64,000 nt of DNA from Clostridium aestuarii (GTDB lineage: Bacteria; Bacillota; Clostridia; Clostridiales; Clostridiaceae). The translations under genes and the position numbers were made by a program. Position 1 is the first letter of the stretch. Every line of letters starts with the position of its first letter. Shown here one piece after another: positions 1-8,179 of the stretch. The DNA is taken from the NCBI RefSeq assembly GCF_026735135.1, contig NZ_JAPQER010000001.1, forward strand, positions 317,500-381,499, written 5' to 3'. Below the pieces are notes generated by a model, which saw nothing but the letters and a program-made list of their open reading frames with translations, was not told where the DNA came from and did not search any database.

Positions 1-324
1 ATAGAATCTGGTGGTATAAAAAGAAACATTATTAATAGAGATTTTAATGCAAGTAAACATACTGAAAAGTGGGCTACAGATATTACATATCTGTTTTATG
101 GTGATGGTAGAAAGAAAGCCTATCTTTAAGCTATAAAAGACTTATATAATAATGAAATAGTTGCTTATAAAGTTTCCAAATCGTTAGAATTGACCTTTGT
201 ATTAGATACTATAAATCAAGCTATTAACAGTAAAGGAAAAAGCTTAGAGGGTCTAATTATTCATAGTGATCAAGGTTTTCATTATACTTCAAAAGAATAT
301 CAACATATTTTAGCCAAAAATTAA
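1..324 (+). pseudogene. IS3-family transposase (OrfB integrase core) remnant
   Basis: Frame 1 reads as the DDE integrase core of an IS3/IS150-type transposase: TDITYL around residues 30-35 supplies the first Asp and LIIHSDQGFHYTS the second. An in-frame TAA at 127-129 interrupts it. The frame then stops at 322-324, before the region that would carry the catalytic Glu, so the gene is doubly broken and also cut by the window edge. It directly abuts the truncated gene on the other strand, suggesting an old insertion or deletion junction. No terminal inverted repeat can be assigned. Confidence 0.85.
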
Positions 325-431
325 ATAACCGCACACCAAGTGAGTGCCCCTATCTCATTAAGCTTTTTTCTTAATTCTTTTAAATATTCTTCTGGAATAA
401 AAGTTTCTATTTTAAAAACATTAAACTGCAT
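321..431 (-). pseudogene. Truncated 5' end of a NIF3/YqfO-like gene
   Basis: From an ATG at 431 preceded by an AAAGGA ribosome site, 36 codons read MQFNVFKIETFIPEEYLKEL and continue through RKKLNEIGALTW before running into a stop beside the transposase remnant. The start resembles the short YqfO/NIF3-like domain found as a stand-alone protein of about 100 residues in Firmicutes (family knowledge, recalled and not searched). Only the first third is left. The coding sense is lost at the junction near 330, so this looks like a gene cut by the mobile element or by a later deletion. Confidence 0.5.
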
Positions 432-703
432 AATATATATTCCTTTCTATAATACATTTTTGTATAATTCTAAAATTACATATCTACATTCAGAATTTTT
501 AATTATGAAATTTCCTCTATATTTTACCACTACTATACCTCTTTAAAAATATATTTTTCTTAACAAAACATCATCATTACAAAACTGTAAGTTTAAAACT
601 CTAAAATGTAATCTAGATGAATGGTTGATATTCTCCCTATTATATATAATTAAATTACAAAGTGAAGTTAAGAAATTAAAAATAAATTATAGAGGTGATT
701 TTA
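432..703. other. Intergenic, nothing assigned
   Basis: AT-rich stretch between the truncated YqfO-like start and the next small gene. A plus-strand open frame at 340-546 crosses the truncated gene and has low-complexity composition, so it is not called. A ribosome site AGAGGTGAT for the next gene lies at 691-699. No hairpin or repeat was recognised. Confidence 0.5.
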
Positions 704-874
704 ATGAAAATATTAAAAAAGTTTTGCGATAGATTATTCAAAAATACTGAGGAAAATGAAGTATCAATAATAGATACTTTAGAGGAAATAAAAGATAAGC
801 TTGATAATGATGAAAAATACAATTTAGCAGCATCAGAAGCTCTTATAAATATGCAAAATATGTTTAGTATATAA
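704..874 (+). CDS. Small charged protein of unknown function (56 aa)
   Basis: ATG at 704 follows AGAGGTGAT at good spacing and the frame ends TAA at 872-874, directly before a terminator-like palindrome. The product begins MKILKKFCDRLFKNTEENE, is rich in Lys, Glu and Asp, and has an acidic helical middle (IIDTLEEIKDKLDNDEKYN). There is no membrane segment and no family I recognise. Ribosome site, length and terminator together support a real short gene rather than noise. Confidence 0.5.
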   Translation: MKILKKFCDRLFKNTEENEVSIIDTLEEIKDKLDNDEKYNLAASEALINMQNMFSI

Positions 875-876
875 AT

Positions 877-920
877 AAAACTTCATAAGAATCTTTATTC
901 TAAAGTTCTTAAGAAGTTTT
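877..920. repeat. Palindrome family 1, copy 1 (likely terminator)
   Basis: Arms AAACTTCATAAGAA and TTCTTAAGAAGTTTT around a loop containing TTATTCTAAAG. It sits between convergent genes (704-874 on plus, 950-1219 on minus), as expected for a bidirectional intrinsic terminator. The TAAGAA...TTCTTA core recurs throughout the window. Confidence 0.7.
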
Positions 921-949
921 GTTGGTAAATACTAAAATTCTTTAATTTC

Positions 950-1219
950 TTATTTATTCTTTTCTACAATATAATCATGCTTCATACTAAACTCACAATA
1001 TGAATCTTTATAGTTTCTGGTAAGTTTATAACAAAATATTTTATCAAATGAGGTTTCTAATAAATATTTACTTTCATTAATCAAATTATAAAAAGCTTGT
1101 TTCTTATTTTCTCCATAAGCAATACCTATAACCTGTAAATTTTCTATATCTGGAACATCACATTCTGAATTTGGTTGATATGTATACCCTTCATCTGTTA
1201 GAAATATATAGTTCTCCAT
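950..1219 (-). CDS. Hypothetical protein (89 aa)
   Basis: ATG at 1219 is preceded by GAGGAGG at correct spacing, giving an 89-residue soluble protein starting MENYIFLTDEGYTYQP. It has no signal peptide or membrane segment. It reads like a small single-domain protein (conserved-looking aromatic residues, VIGIAYGENKKQAFYNLI in the middle), but I do not recognise the family. A short inverted repeat GTGAT/ATCAC lies just upstream near 1240-1258. It shares its terminator region with the convergent 56-residue gene. Confidence 0.6.
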   Translation of the reverse strand: MENYIFLTDEGYTYQPNSECDVPDIENLQVIGIAYGENKKQAFYNLINESKYLLETSFDKIFCYKLTRNYKDSYCEFSMKHDYIVEKNK

Positions 1220-1334
1220 AAAAGTCCTCCTCTAAAATAAGTGATCTGATCTTATCACGAAGAACAATATATTTCAAATTTAGCTTTTACTTCTTTATAT
1301 CTTATATTATAAAATTTTTATATTTAAATAAATA

Positions 1335-2072
1335 TTAAAGATATTTATTTAAATATTCCATAAACAACTTCTCAAGTTCTTCTTTTTCAATCGTCGGTGA
1401 AATTACAACTGGATAACTTTTATTAAACTCAAAAATAATTCTTCTTCCTACTCTTTCATCTTTACCTAAATCATCTTTATTCTTAATTTTTGATTTTAAT
1501 ATTTTAGATAAATTATTGTCATTTACTATATCAAGTATATTTATTAAAAACTTATCATTTCTAAATATCTCATATTTTATAATATAGTTATACAAATCTA
1601 AATTTTTAACTATTAACCTAAAATATTTATTTTTTTCTTCCTGGCACTCAACATTATCTGTAATATATTCAGCTGCCAATACACATTTATATACATAATT
1701 TTCCCAATCAAATTTCTTAATTACAATATTCTTAAAATTTTTATGGCTTTCTTTAATCTGCAGATATTGATTTAATAAATATTCTCTTTTATTTACACAA
1801 AATAATGAATGCCAAAATATTTCATTAAAATGTATATCTCTATCAGTTTTGATATAATATTTTGATATTACATCAAAAGCTTGTTTATATATCTTAAACC
1901 TTTCATTTTCACCTTTAGTAGTATTTAAATATATAGGGAAATCTGGAGCCTCATCAATATATACAACTTCTCCTGAAAAATATTCTTCGTTACTTTCTAT
2001 TTGATCATTTAAAAAATCTTCATAAAACTTCACACTATTTTTATATCCTTTTTTCAATAACTTAATTTTCAT
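1335..2072 (-). CDS. Last gene of Zorya-like operon, unknown function (245 aa)
   Basis: ATG at 2072 follows AAAGGAG and overlaps the end of the upstream gene by 11 bases, so the two are translationally coupled. The soluble product begins MKIKLLKKGYKNSVKFYEDF. Its C-terminal block is RVGRRIIFEFNKSYPVVISP followed by TIEKEELEKLF. There is no membrane segment and no nuclease or nucleotide-binding motif I can point to. Position as the last gene of the ZorAB-HNH-GHKL run suggests an accessory or target-recognition role; that is inference from context only. Confidence 0.75.
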   Translation of the reverse strand: MKIKLLKKGYKNSVKFYEDFLNDQIESNEEYFSGEVVYIDEAPDFPIYLNTTKGENERFKIYKQAFDVISKYYIKTDRDIHFNEIFWHSLFCVNKREYLLNQYLQIKESHKNFKNIVIKKFDWENYVYKCVLAAEYITDNVECQEEKNKYFRLIVKNLDLYNYIIKYEIFRNDKFLINILDIVNDNNLSKILKSKIKNKDDLGKDERVGRRIIFEFNKSYPVVISPTIEKEELEKLFMEYLNKYL

Positions 2073-2913
2073 TGATACATAACTCCTTTATTGCTAATGC
2101 GTGTTTTTCTAATATTCTATCAGTAATTTTATATATTACTTCATCAATATTTTCCATACTTATTTCATCAACAATCTTACTTTTCAATAAATTATACAAC
2201 TTAAAATCTAAGCCATTTGAAGGCACCTCCATTTCATTTATATATAAAACCTCATCTTCTCCACTATTTTCTTCTAAAAACTTATACAATGCTTTTTGTA
2301 ATCCCATGTATACATAATGGTTATTTAATGTATTACTTTTGTTCATACCTTGAAATTGTAAATCTTTATTCTTATAATTTATAATAATTGTTTCAATACC
2401 TAATTCAATCTTAATATCTGACTTTAATCTTGAATCAATTTTCTTTTCAAACAAATCGAAAGGTTGTTTTAAACTGCCTTCGAATATTGCAACATTTGAA
2501 AATCCTAGAACAGAATTTTTTGGTACACTTATATCTTTTTTAAAGCGATTATAAAATAGTATTAATTCATTATTGCTATCAAAATTCATTGTTTTTTTAG
2601 ATTTAATTAATAATTGAATAGCCGTTCTTTTACTTAATGAAATTCTAGACTTAGGTATATTAATAAATCTTTTATCTTTACTTAATTTATAAAATTTATT
2701 ATCTTTAGATTGAATAATTAAAATAAGTTCTGCCTCATTGTTGTCAATTAAATTGTTTAAAAACTCACATTTTAGTCTAAAATCTATATCAAATCTATAG
2801 TTATAATTATTTTCATTTAATTCTACTTCTATAGTGAATGTACTATTATTATAACTATTTGAGTTTGGTGTTAAAACAGGATATGGAAAATTTGCTTCTC
2901 TTCTATATATCAT
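2062..2913 (-). CDS. Zorya-like operon protein, unknown function (283 aa)
   Basis: ATG at 2913 follows GGAGG located inside the last codons of the GHKL gene, with only two bases between the two reading frames. The product starts MIYRREANFPYPVLTPNSNS. Its first 130 residues look beta-rich (alternating hydrophobic and polar, FTIEVELNENNYNYRFDIDF) and its C-terminal 80 residues look helical. I do not recognise the family. Coupling to both neighbours argues for a stoichiometric partner of the GHKL ATPase or of the following 245-residue protein. Confidence 0.75.
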   Translation of the reverse strand: MIYRREANFPYPVLTPNSNSYNNSTFTIEVELNENNYNYRFDIDFRLKCEFLNNLIDNNEAELILIIQSKDNKFYKLSKDKRFINIPKSRISLSKRTAIQLLIKSKKTMNFDSNNELILFYNRFKKDISVPKNSVLGFSNVAIFEGSLKQPFDLFEKKIDSRLKSDIKIELGIETIIINYKNKDLQFQGMNKSNTLNNHYVYMGLQKALYKFLEENSGEDEVLYINEMEVPSNGLDFKLYNLLKSKIVDEISMENIDEVIYKITDRILEKHALAIKELCINEN

Positions 2914-2915
2914 TT

Positions 2916-4808
2916 TTATGCCTCCAATAAATAAACAAATTTAAGTGTTTTATTGTATTTATCATTTAACTCTGATTTAATTTCAAAAACACCATTTTTC
3001 ATACTTATTCCAATAATTGATTTATCTTTGACTTTTAATCGCTTTCCTGTTTTAGCATCTATTATCTTATGATAACTATCATTTATATTAAATTCATCCA
3101 TATGTTCCACTCCCATACCATCAACCACAGCCAATGAAACATCGCAACTCTTAATTTTTTTCATTTCATTATTACTTGATAAATCAACTCTTATATATTC
3201 TAAATTATTGCTAATAACTCTCATAACTGAACTAGGATCAACTTTTAAAAATACTTTTTTATTTCCATTTCCTACATCTTTTTTCACCTTTCTATAATTT
3301 CTAGATTTTCTAGATCTTATATTTATATAATGTTTTGAACCTTTAATATGCTTTGAACCTATTGATACCTTATCTTCAACTTTTACAATTTTCTTTTCTT
3401 TTCCATTTTCATTTTTTAATTTCACTATAGTTGCTGTTTCTTTTAATTCCTTCTTAAAATTGTTCACTGTATTATATAAAATATCAGTTGTATCCATAAT
3501 TCCATCCGTTGGATTATTTTTTCTTATAGTTTCTTCCACTATTTCCCCTATTTTTTTACTTAAATTATTAATAAACCTTTTTGCATTACTTTGATATTCC
3601 TTATTCTTTATATGAGTGAAAGATAACTCTGTATGAGATTCATTTTCCAACATTTTTAAAAAATCATCTTCTTTTGAAGAATATGGAATTAATACAGCAT
3701 TAAAAGGTTTATTAGCATATCCTTTGATTTTTTTATCTTCTATTTTCATTCCAATGGTTCTAATTATGCCAACTCTCCCTTTTTGTATACGTTCATCATA
3801 ATTAAAATATAACTTAAAATTATACTTGGTTTTCTTATCACTTATTACAATTTTTTGGGGTTTAAACTTCAAATATGTATTTAAGTATAACGTAGTAAAT
3901 TCATTTTTAATATCTTTTATATTCCGTTCTTTGTAATATTTTTCATCACTGATATATTTTATAATTGACTTATCATTTATTGTGATTTTGTTAACACTAA
4001 TAACTAATTTTTTTTCAATTATAGCTACAAAAAAACTATCACAAACACATTTTACTATCTCCTCTTCACTATGAAATTGTTCTCTTAAAAAAGGAATTAT
4101 TATTTTTAATCCTCTACTGTCTTTTTTAAAAATATCATGAAATCTATTTTGATAAGGATAAAACTTGTCTTCTTTTTGATCTGTAAAATACCCAGTTGCT
4201 CTATAACACTTTTCATGAAAATTATGCTCTATTAATTGAACTGTCCCACCTAGGTGTTTATTTCCCTCCTCATCACAATTTGCAAAATACATCATATATA
4301 AATCTGAAGCAGCATTAGATGCAATCTTTCCAATACCATGGGATCCACCTCTACACTTTTCAAAACTTTCATTCGCCCCCTCAATATGTACACCTTTTGT
4401 ATATGCATAAGCACTCCATGAATTATCCTTACTTTCACTCTGACCACTCAATGCACCTTTTAACCCTATTGTGTTTGAATCTTCAAACACAATATATTCA
4501 CACTCATCAACCTTTGTCATTTTCTTCATATGATCTATAGTTTCCTTTGTATAACGATTTCTTGCATTTAAAACATTTATTCTGCTTATTATTTCATTAA
4601 TTCCTGGAATATATTTTTTATTTATAGATCCGGTCTCTATTCTTACTATAATTGGATCTTGACTATTGCTTAATTTAGCATCAAGTGAATTTTGTATATT
4701 TTCTCTCACTAACCCATATACACCAAAATCGTAAAATTTTTCTAATACTTTATTGAAAGATACCTCTTCAATATGAGGTATCTCTGAAAATTTCCACATG
4801 TTATTCAT
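2916..4808 (-). CDS. GHKL (Bergerat-fold) ATPase of Zorya-like operon (630 aa)
   Basis: The N-terminus carries a Bergerat ATP-binding fold: N-box RENIQNSLDA with E36, N40 and D43; G1-like box EDSNTIGLKG with D110, G115 and G118; glycine-rich G2 box GGSHGIGKIAS around 154-164. This is the arrangement of MutL/Hsp90/MORC-type ATPases. Middle and C-terminal regions (about 200-630) are lysine-rich, with a basic stretch near 490-530 that could bind nucleic acid; I recognise no domain there. The start lies 84 bases after the HNH gene with only a weak ribosome site. GHKL ATPases of this sort occur in restriction-like systems; a role as a nucleotide-switched clamp or sensor here is inference. Confidence 0.8.
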   Translation of the reverse strand: MNNMWKFSEIPHIEEVSFNKVLEKFYDFGVYGLVRENIQNSLDAKLSNSQDPIIVRIETGSINKKYIPGINEIISRINVLNARNRYTKETIDHMKKMTKVDECEYIVFEDSNTIGLKGALSGQSESKDNSWSAYAYTKGVHIEGANESFEKCRGGSHGIGKIASNAASDLYMMYFANCDEEGNKHLGGTVQLIEHNFHEKCYRATGYFTDQKEDKFYPYQNRFHDIFKKDSRGLKIIIPFLREQFHSEEEIVKCVCDSFFVAIIEKKLVISVNKITINDKSIIKYISDEKYYKERNIKDIKNEFTTLYLNTYLKFKPQKIVISDKKTKYNFKLYFNYDERIQKGRVGIIRTIGMKIEDKKIKGYANKPFNAVLIPYSSKEDDFLKMLENESHTELSFTHIKNKEYQSNAKRFINNLSKKIGEIVEETIRKNNPTDGIMDTTDILYNTVNNFKKELKETATIVKLKNENGKEKKIVKVEDKVSIGSKHIKGSKHYINIRSRKSRNYRKVKKDVGNGNKKVFLKVDPSSVMRVISNNLEYIRVDLSSNNEMKKIKSCDVSLAVVDGMGVEHMDEFNINDSYHKIIDAKTGKRLKVKDKSIIGISMKNGVFEIKSELNDKYNKTLKFVYLLEA

Positions 4809-4892
4809 ACTATTCTCTTTTTATTATCTATACTTAAAATTTAAGTCTATTTTGTATTTTCTAAATTCTTTCATATATTAAATTTTTCTCCC

Positions 4893-5726
4893 CTAAATCT
4901 TAATTAACTTCTTATAATGCTCATGATAAGGCTGTTTAGCATGACATTTTTTACACAAAACTCTTAAATTTGAATAACTATTGTTATATTTTGAGCCATC
5001 TATATGATGAACATCTAACATTTGTGGATTATTAAAAAATACTTCTCCACATTCTTCACATGTCCAATTCTTATATCTCTTGTAGTCTCTAGCTATTTCA
5101 CTCCAGTTATCTGCATATTCATTTAATGGTGATGTTAAGTCTGTATATTTAGGAATTTGTTTAAATTCAGTATCATATTGATTTAAGAATTCTTTAATAT
5201 TAAATGCTTTGTATATTTTATTTTTTTGTATTTGTATAACATCTGTATATCCATTATAATTAAGTGTCTTTAAACAATTTTTGCATATTCCCAATTTTCT
5301 TTCTATATTTTCTTCTATCGGCTTATGAGTTTCTTTATCCAAAATATTCGCTATAAACGTTCCATCTGTTCTTCTACTAACAACATACCTATTTAATCTC
5401 TTACTAAGACTCATTTTTTGTAAGGTTTCACACCAAGCTACATGATATTTATACTGAGTTTTATATGAATATTGATCACGTATGTATAAAATTATTTTTT
5501 TACCTCTATATTCTAATGTCTTATCTCTATTTACTGTTAATTCGTCTAAAGACTTAATATCTTGTCCTTCTCCAATTAACCTTTTTACCCATTCAGAGTT
5601 TTTCTCAAATTCTACTTCCTGAAATTCAGTGCTACTATCATAAGTTATATCACAATTTTTAGGTATACCCAGTTTTGTTCTTATTGTTTCAAATGGTATA
5701 AATTCATTAAAATCTATTAGTTTCAT
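4893..5726 (-). CDS. HNH endonuclease (ZorE-like role)
   Basis: The last 57 residues form a zinc-type HNH module: CEEC (C223, C226), DVHHIDGSKYNN with H240/H241, and LCKKCH (C258, C261, H262), numbered from the ATG at 5726. That start is preferred because the possible GTG at 5738 lies inside the ribosome site AGGTG. The remaining about 220 residues are unrecognised, with one further CKNC pair near 150. The gene follows the ZorB-like gene with almost no gap. Zorya type II carries an HNH protein (ZorE) downstream of ZorAB, so a DNA-nicking or cutting effector is the natural reading. Orthology to ZorE itself is not shown. Confidence 0.8.
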   Translation of the reverse strand: MKLIDFNEFIPFETIRTKLGIPKNCDITYDSSTEFQEVEFEKNSEWVKRLIGEGQDIKSLDELTVNRDKTLEYRGKKIILYIRDQYSYKTQYKYHVAWCETLQKMSLSKRLNRYVVSRRTDGTFIANILDKETHKPIEENIERKLGICKNCLKTLNYNGYTDVIQIQKNKIYKAFNIKEFLNQYDTEFKQIPKYTDLTSPLNEYADNWSEIARDYKRYKNWTCEECGEVFFNNPQMLDVHHIDGSKYNNSYSNLRVLCKKCHAKQPYHEHYKKLIKI

Positions 5727-5738
5727 ATTATTATACAC

Positions 5739-6479
5739 CTACTTTTTATCTTCATATTCTTTAATAATTTGAGAAATTATATAGTCTGCATTCGTTCTTA
5801 TTTTAAATTCAACTCTTCTTGATTTCTTTTTATTTTCATTACCATTCTCATCATAATATCTATGACTATAAGACATCCCATTTGCTGTCAAATGCTCAAT
5901 TAACCACTTATGATATTGTTTTGAATCTTTTAAATTCATAACATATTGTAATACATTCCTCGTCCTATCTTGTGAAAGACTCATATTATTAAAATATGAA
6001 TTTAATTGTTTAGAATCTTGATTCCATTCACTTGATGTATACCCTTCAATCCTTACTTCTTCTATATTATTCTTGTATTTTCCATAAATAATTTTTATAT
6101 ATCTAGGGAAAAAATCATCCAGTATATTTTTGAATTGTGGTTTTACTAAAACTTGTCCTCTATCAAAAAACACTTCTGGTTCTTGAAATCTAACGGCTAA
6201 ATCCTTTGGATCTATAACAATTTTCCAGTTCTTTAAATCATCTTTAAATTCTTCATTTAGATCTTCATAAATATTAACTCTAATAGCTTTATAAGTATCT
6301 ACAACCTGTTTTATTGCTTTCTGTTCTTTTTTTATTTTAATATTTTCTTTACTGACTTTTGACATAAATGATATAGAAATAAACAAAAATATTATCATTA
6401 ATCCCGACATTAAATCTGAAATTGAAGACCAAACATTATCTTCTTTTTTGTTTCTTTTTTTACTTTTCAATAAATGCAT
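5739..6479 (-). CDS. zorB: ZorB-like MotB/OmpA-family stator subunit (246 aa)
   Basis: One N-terminal membrane helix (about 24-41) is preceded by SISDLMSGLM, placing D22 where MotB/ExbD-type subunits carry the proton-binding Asp. After a short linker comes an OmpA-like peptidoglycan-binding domain: FDRGQVLVKP, VRIEGYTSSEWN and SLSQDRTRNVLQYV (about 108-205), the usual EGHTD...S..RA pattern in variant form. ATG at 6479 follows AGGAG and lies two bases after the ZorA-like stop. With the MotA-like partner this gives a ZorAB motor; flagellar MotB is unlikely because no flagellar genes surround it. Confidence 0.85.
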   Translation of the reverse strand: MHLLKSKKRNKKEDNVWSSISDLMSGLMIIFLFISISFMSKVSKENIKIKKEQKAIKQVVDTYKAIRVNIYEDLNEEFKDDLKNWKIVIDPKDLAVRFQEPEVFFDRGQVLVKPQFKNILDDFFPRYIKIIYGKYKNNIEEVRIEGYTSSEWNQDSKQLNSYFNNMSLSQDRTRNVLQYVMNLKDSKQYHKWLIEHLTANGMSYSHRYYDENGNENKKKSRRVEFKIRTNADYIISQIIKEYEDKK

Positions 6480-6481
6480 AT

Positions 6482-8101
6482 TTAGTTAACTCCTTCTGCT
6501 ATACTTACTACTTGTTTTAATTTATCTGCAAGTGGTATATAGTCTTGAGCAAACCTATTAGATATTTGCACTAATTGTGTACCTAATGTTTTTAAGGAAT
6601 TATTAAGTTCTATTTCTAAAATTTTATGTAACTGATCTACTTTGTTTTTAAATCTTTCTTCTGAATTTTCTAGCATATTTCTTATTTGTTCAGATATATC
6701 CACATTAACATTTTCTATATTACCTCTCATACTTGTAAAAGCATTATCTAGATTTCCTGTTATACTGTTTGTTGCATTTTCTAATGTTTGAACTTGTGCC
6801 TGCATAGATTTGGTATTAAAATCTAGTGTCTTGCTAATTTCTTCTTTAAATGTTGATAAAGTCACTTTAAATCTATTAGATGCATCTACTATATTAGTAT
6901 TAATATCTGGAACAATAGTTTTTAATTCTTCTACAACTTGATTAAAGTTTCCTAAATAATTTTCTGTATATCCTTCAATAATACTTGTACTATTATTGAA
7001 TTTATTTTGTATTTGGTTAAATACTGTATCTAAAGTTATATTAGTATTACTATTTAGCTCTTTTAAATGCTGCTGTACAATATTCATATTTTCTTCCATA
7101 GTTTCATTAGTATTTTTCAACAAAATATTAATTGATCTATTTGTCTCTTGAAAATAAGTATTAATTGAAGGAATTGATTGTTTTGCATTACTAGTAATTT
7201 CAGATAATGTTTCCATATTAATCTTCATATTCTTTTGATTATTATCCATATTTATTAATATTGGTTCTAACTTTTCACTCATACTAATTAATACATTTGC
7301 TTTATCAGCAATAGTTTTTGTAGATTTTTCCGTTTTAATTATTGATTCAATTGTTGTTTTTAATTGTTTTTCTGATACTTCAATATGTTCTTTATAATTT
7401 TCCTGCCATATTAACAATGAACCTACAGCTTCATTTAATTGCTTGAAATTTTCACCAAATTGTTCTGTAATCTTATTATTAAACTCTTTAATAACACCAT
7501 TTAAAGCTTCTATTAAAGATTTTGAATTTTGCTCAGCCATAGTTTCAGCAAAAGATTTAAACTCTTTAATTAATTCTTCCTGCTTTACATTTACACCCGT
7601 ATTAAATAATTTAATTTCTTTTAAAATATCTTCTTGTTTTTTATTAGAATTTTCATCTATTATTTTAAATCTATCTATCAATTGTTGTTGATTAGCTGTT
7701 AATGTACTGTTTAATGTCTTTAATTCATTAATTATAGTTTTTACTACTTCTGTATCATCTTCATAATTCATAGCTTCTTCTTGTTTTGATAAATTCTTTT
7801 TTTCTTGTATACCCTTCATAATAATGGATGCTATCATTCCAGCAATAGATGTTATAAAAGCTGTTTTCATCCCACTAAGTAAACTAGGTATACTTGATTC
7901 TATATCTGTAGTATTAAAAGTTGCTAATCCTAAACAAATACCTATAAATGTACCCAGCATTCCTAATGTAGCTGCTATATTGGGAAGATTTGTTTCTTCT
8001 TCTGGTTTTTCTTTATTATATTTAATAAATTTTTTTAAACATACACCTATGCTTATAATAATCGCTACAGTAAATATTATATTTATTATTTTTAAACTCA
8101 C
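6482..8101 (-). CDS. zorA: ZorA-like MotA/TolQ-family channel with long coiled-coil tail (539 aa)
   Basis: GTG at 8101 follows AAGGAGA. Three membrane helices are visible (about 5-24, 42-61, 79-97). The segment PSLLSGMKTAFITSIAGM is the MotA/TolQ/ExbB proton-channel signature. Residues 105-520 are a continuous polar, Asn/Gln/Glu/Lys-rich coiled coil with no globular domain. A short MotA-like channel followed by a very long cytoplasmic coiled coil is diagnostic of Zorya ZorA, where the tail is thought to transmit phage sensing to effectors. It is the first gene of the motor part, 78 bases after the NERD gene with no obvious terminator between them. Confidence 0.87.
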   Translation of the reverse strand: MSLKIINIIFTVAIIISIGVCLKKFIKYNKEKPEEETNLPNIAATLGMLGTFIGICLGLATFNTTDIESSIPSLLSGMKTAFITSIAGMIASIIMKGIQEKKNLSKQEEAMNYEDDTEVVKTIINELKTLNSTLTANQQQLIDRFKIIDENSNKKQEDILKEIKLFNTGVNVKQEELIKEFKSFAETMAEQNSKSLIEALNGVIKEFNNKITEQFGENFKQLNEAVGSLLIWQENYKEHIEVSEKQLKTTIESIIKTEKSTKTIADKANVLISMSEKLEPILINMDNNQKNMKINMETLSEITSNAKQSIPSINTYFQETNRSINILLKNTNETMEENMNIVQQHLKELNSNTNITLDTVFNQIQNKFNNSTSIIEGYTENYLGNFNQVVEELKTIVPDINTNIVDASNRFKVTLSTFKEEISKTLDFNTKSMQAQVQTLENATNSITGNLDNAFTSMRGNIENVNVDISEQIRNMLENSEERFKNKVDQLHKILEIELNNSLKTLGTQLVQISNRFAQDYIPLADKLKQVVSIAEGVN

Positions 8102-8179
8102 CTTAATATCTCCTTTTCAATATCTTTATATATTTTTAATATTTTCGATTATAACCTATTTGTATTATTTCGTTCTTCT

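Noticed and set aside
340..546. 68-residue plus-strand frame
   Set aside because: Starts inside the truncated YqfO-like gene on the other strand and has low-complexity Phe/Tyr/Leu composition; no ribosome site.
4319..4540. 73-residue His-rich plus-strand frame
   Set aside because: Antisense shadow of the GHKL ATPase gene, whose motifs are read on the minus strand.
5739..8101. Flagellar MotA/MotB stator
   Set aside because: The channel protein has a very long coiled-coil tail absent in MotA, no flagellar genes are near, and the genes are coupled to HNH and GHKL genes in a defence island.
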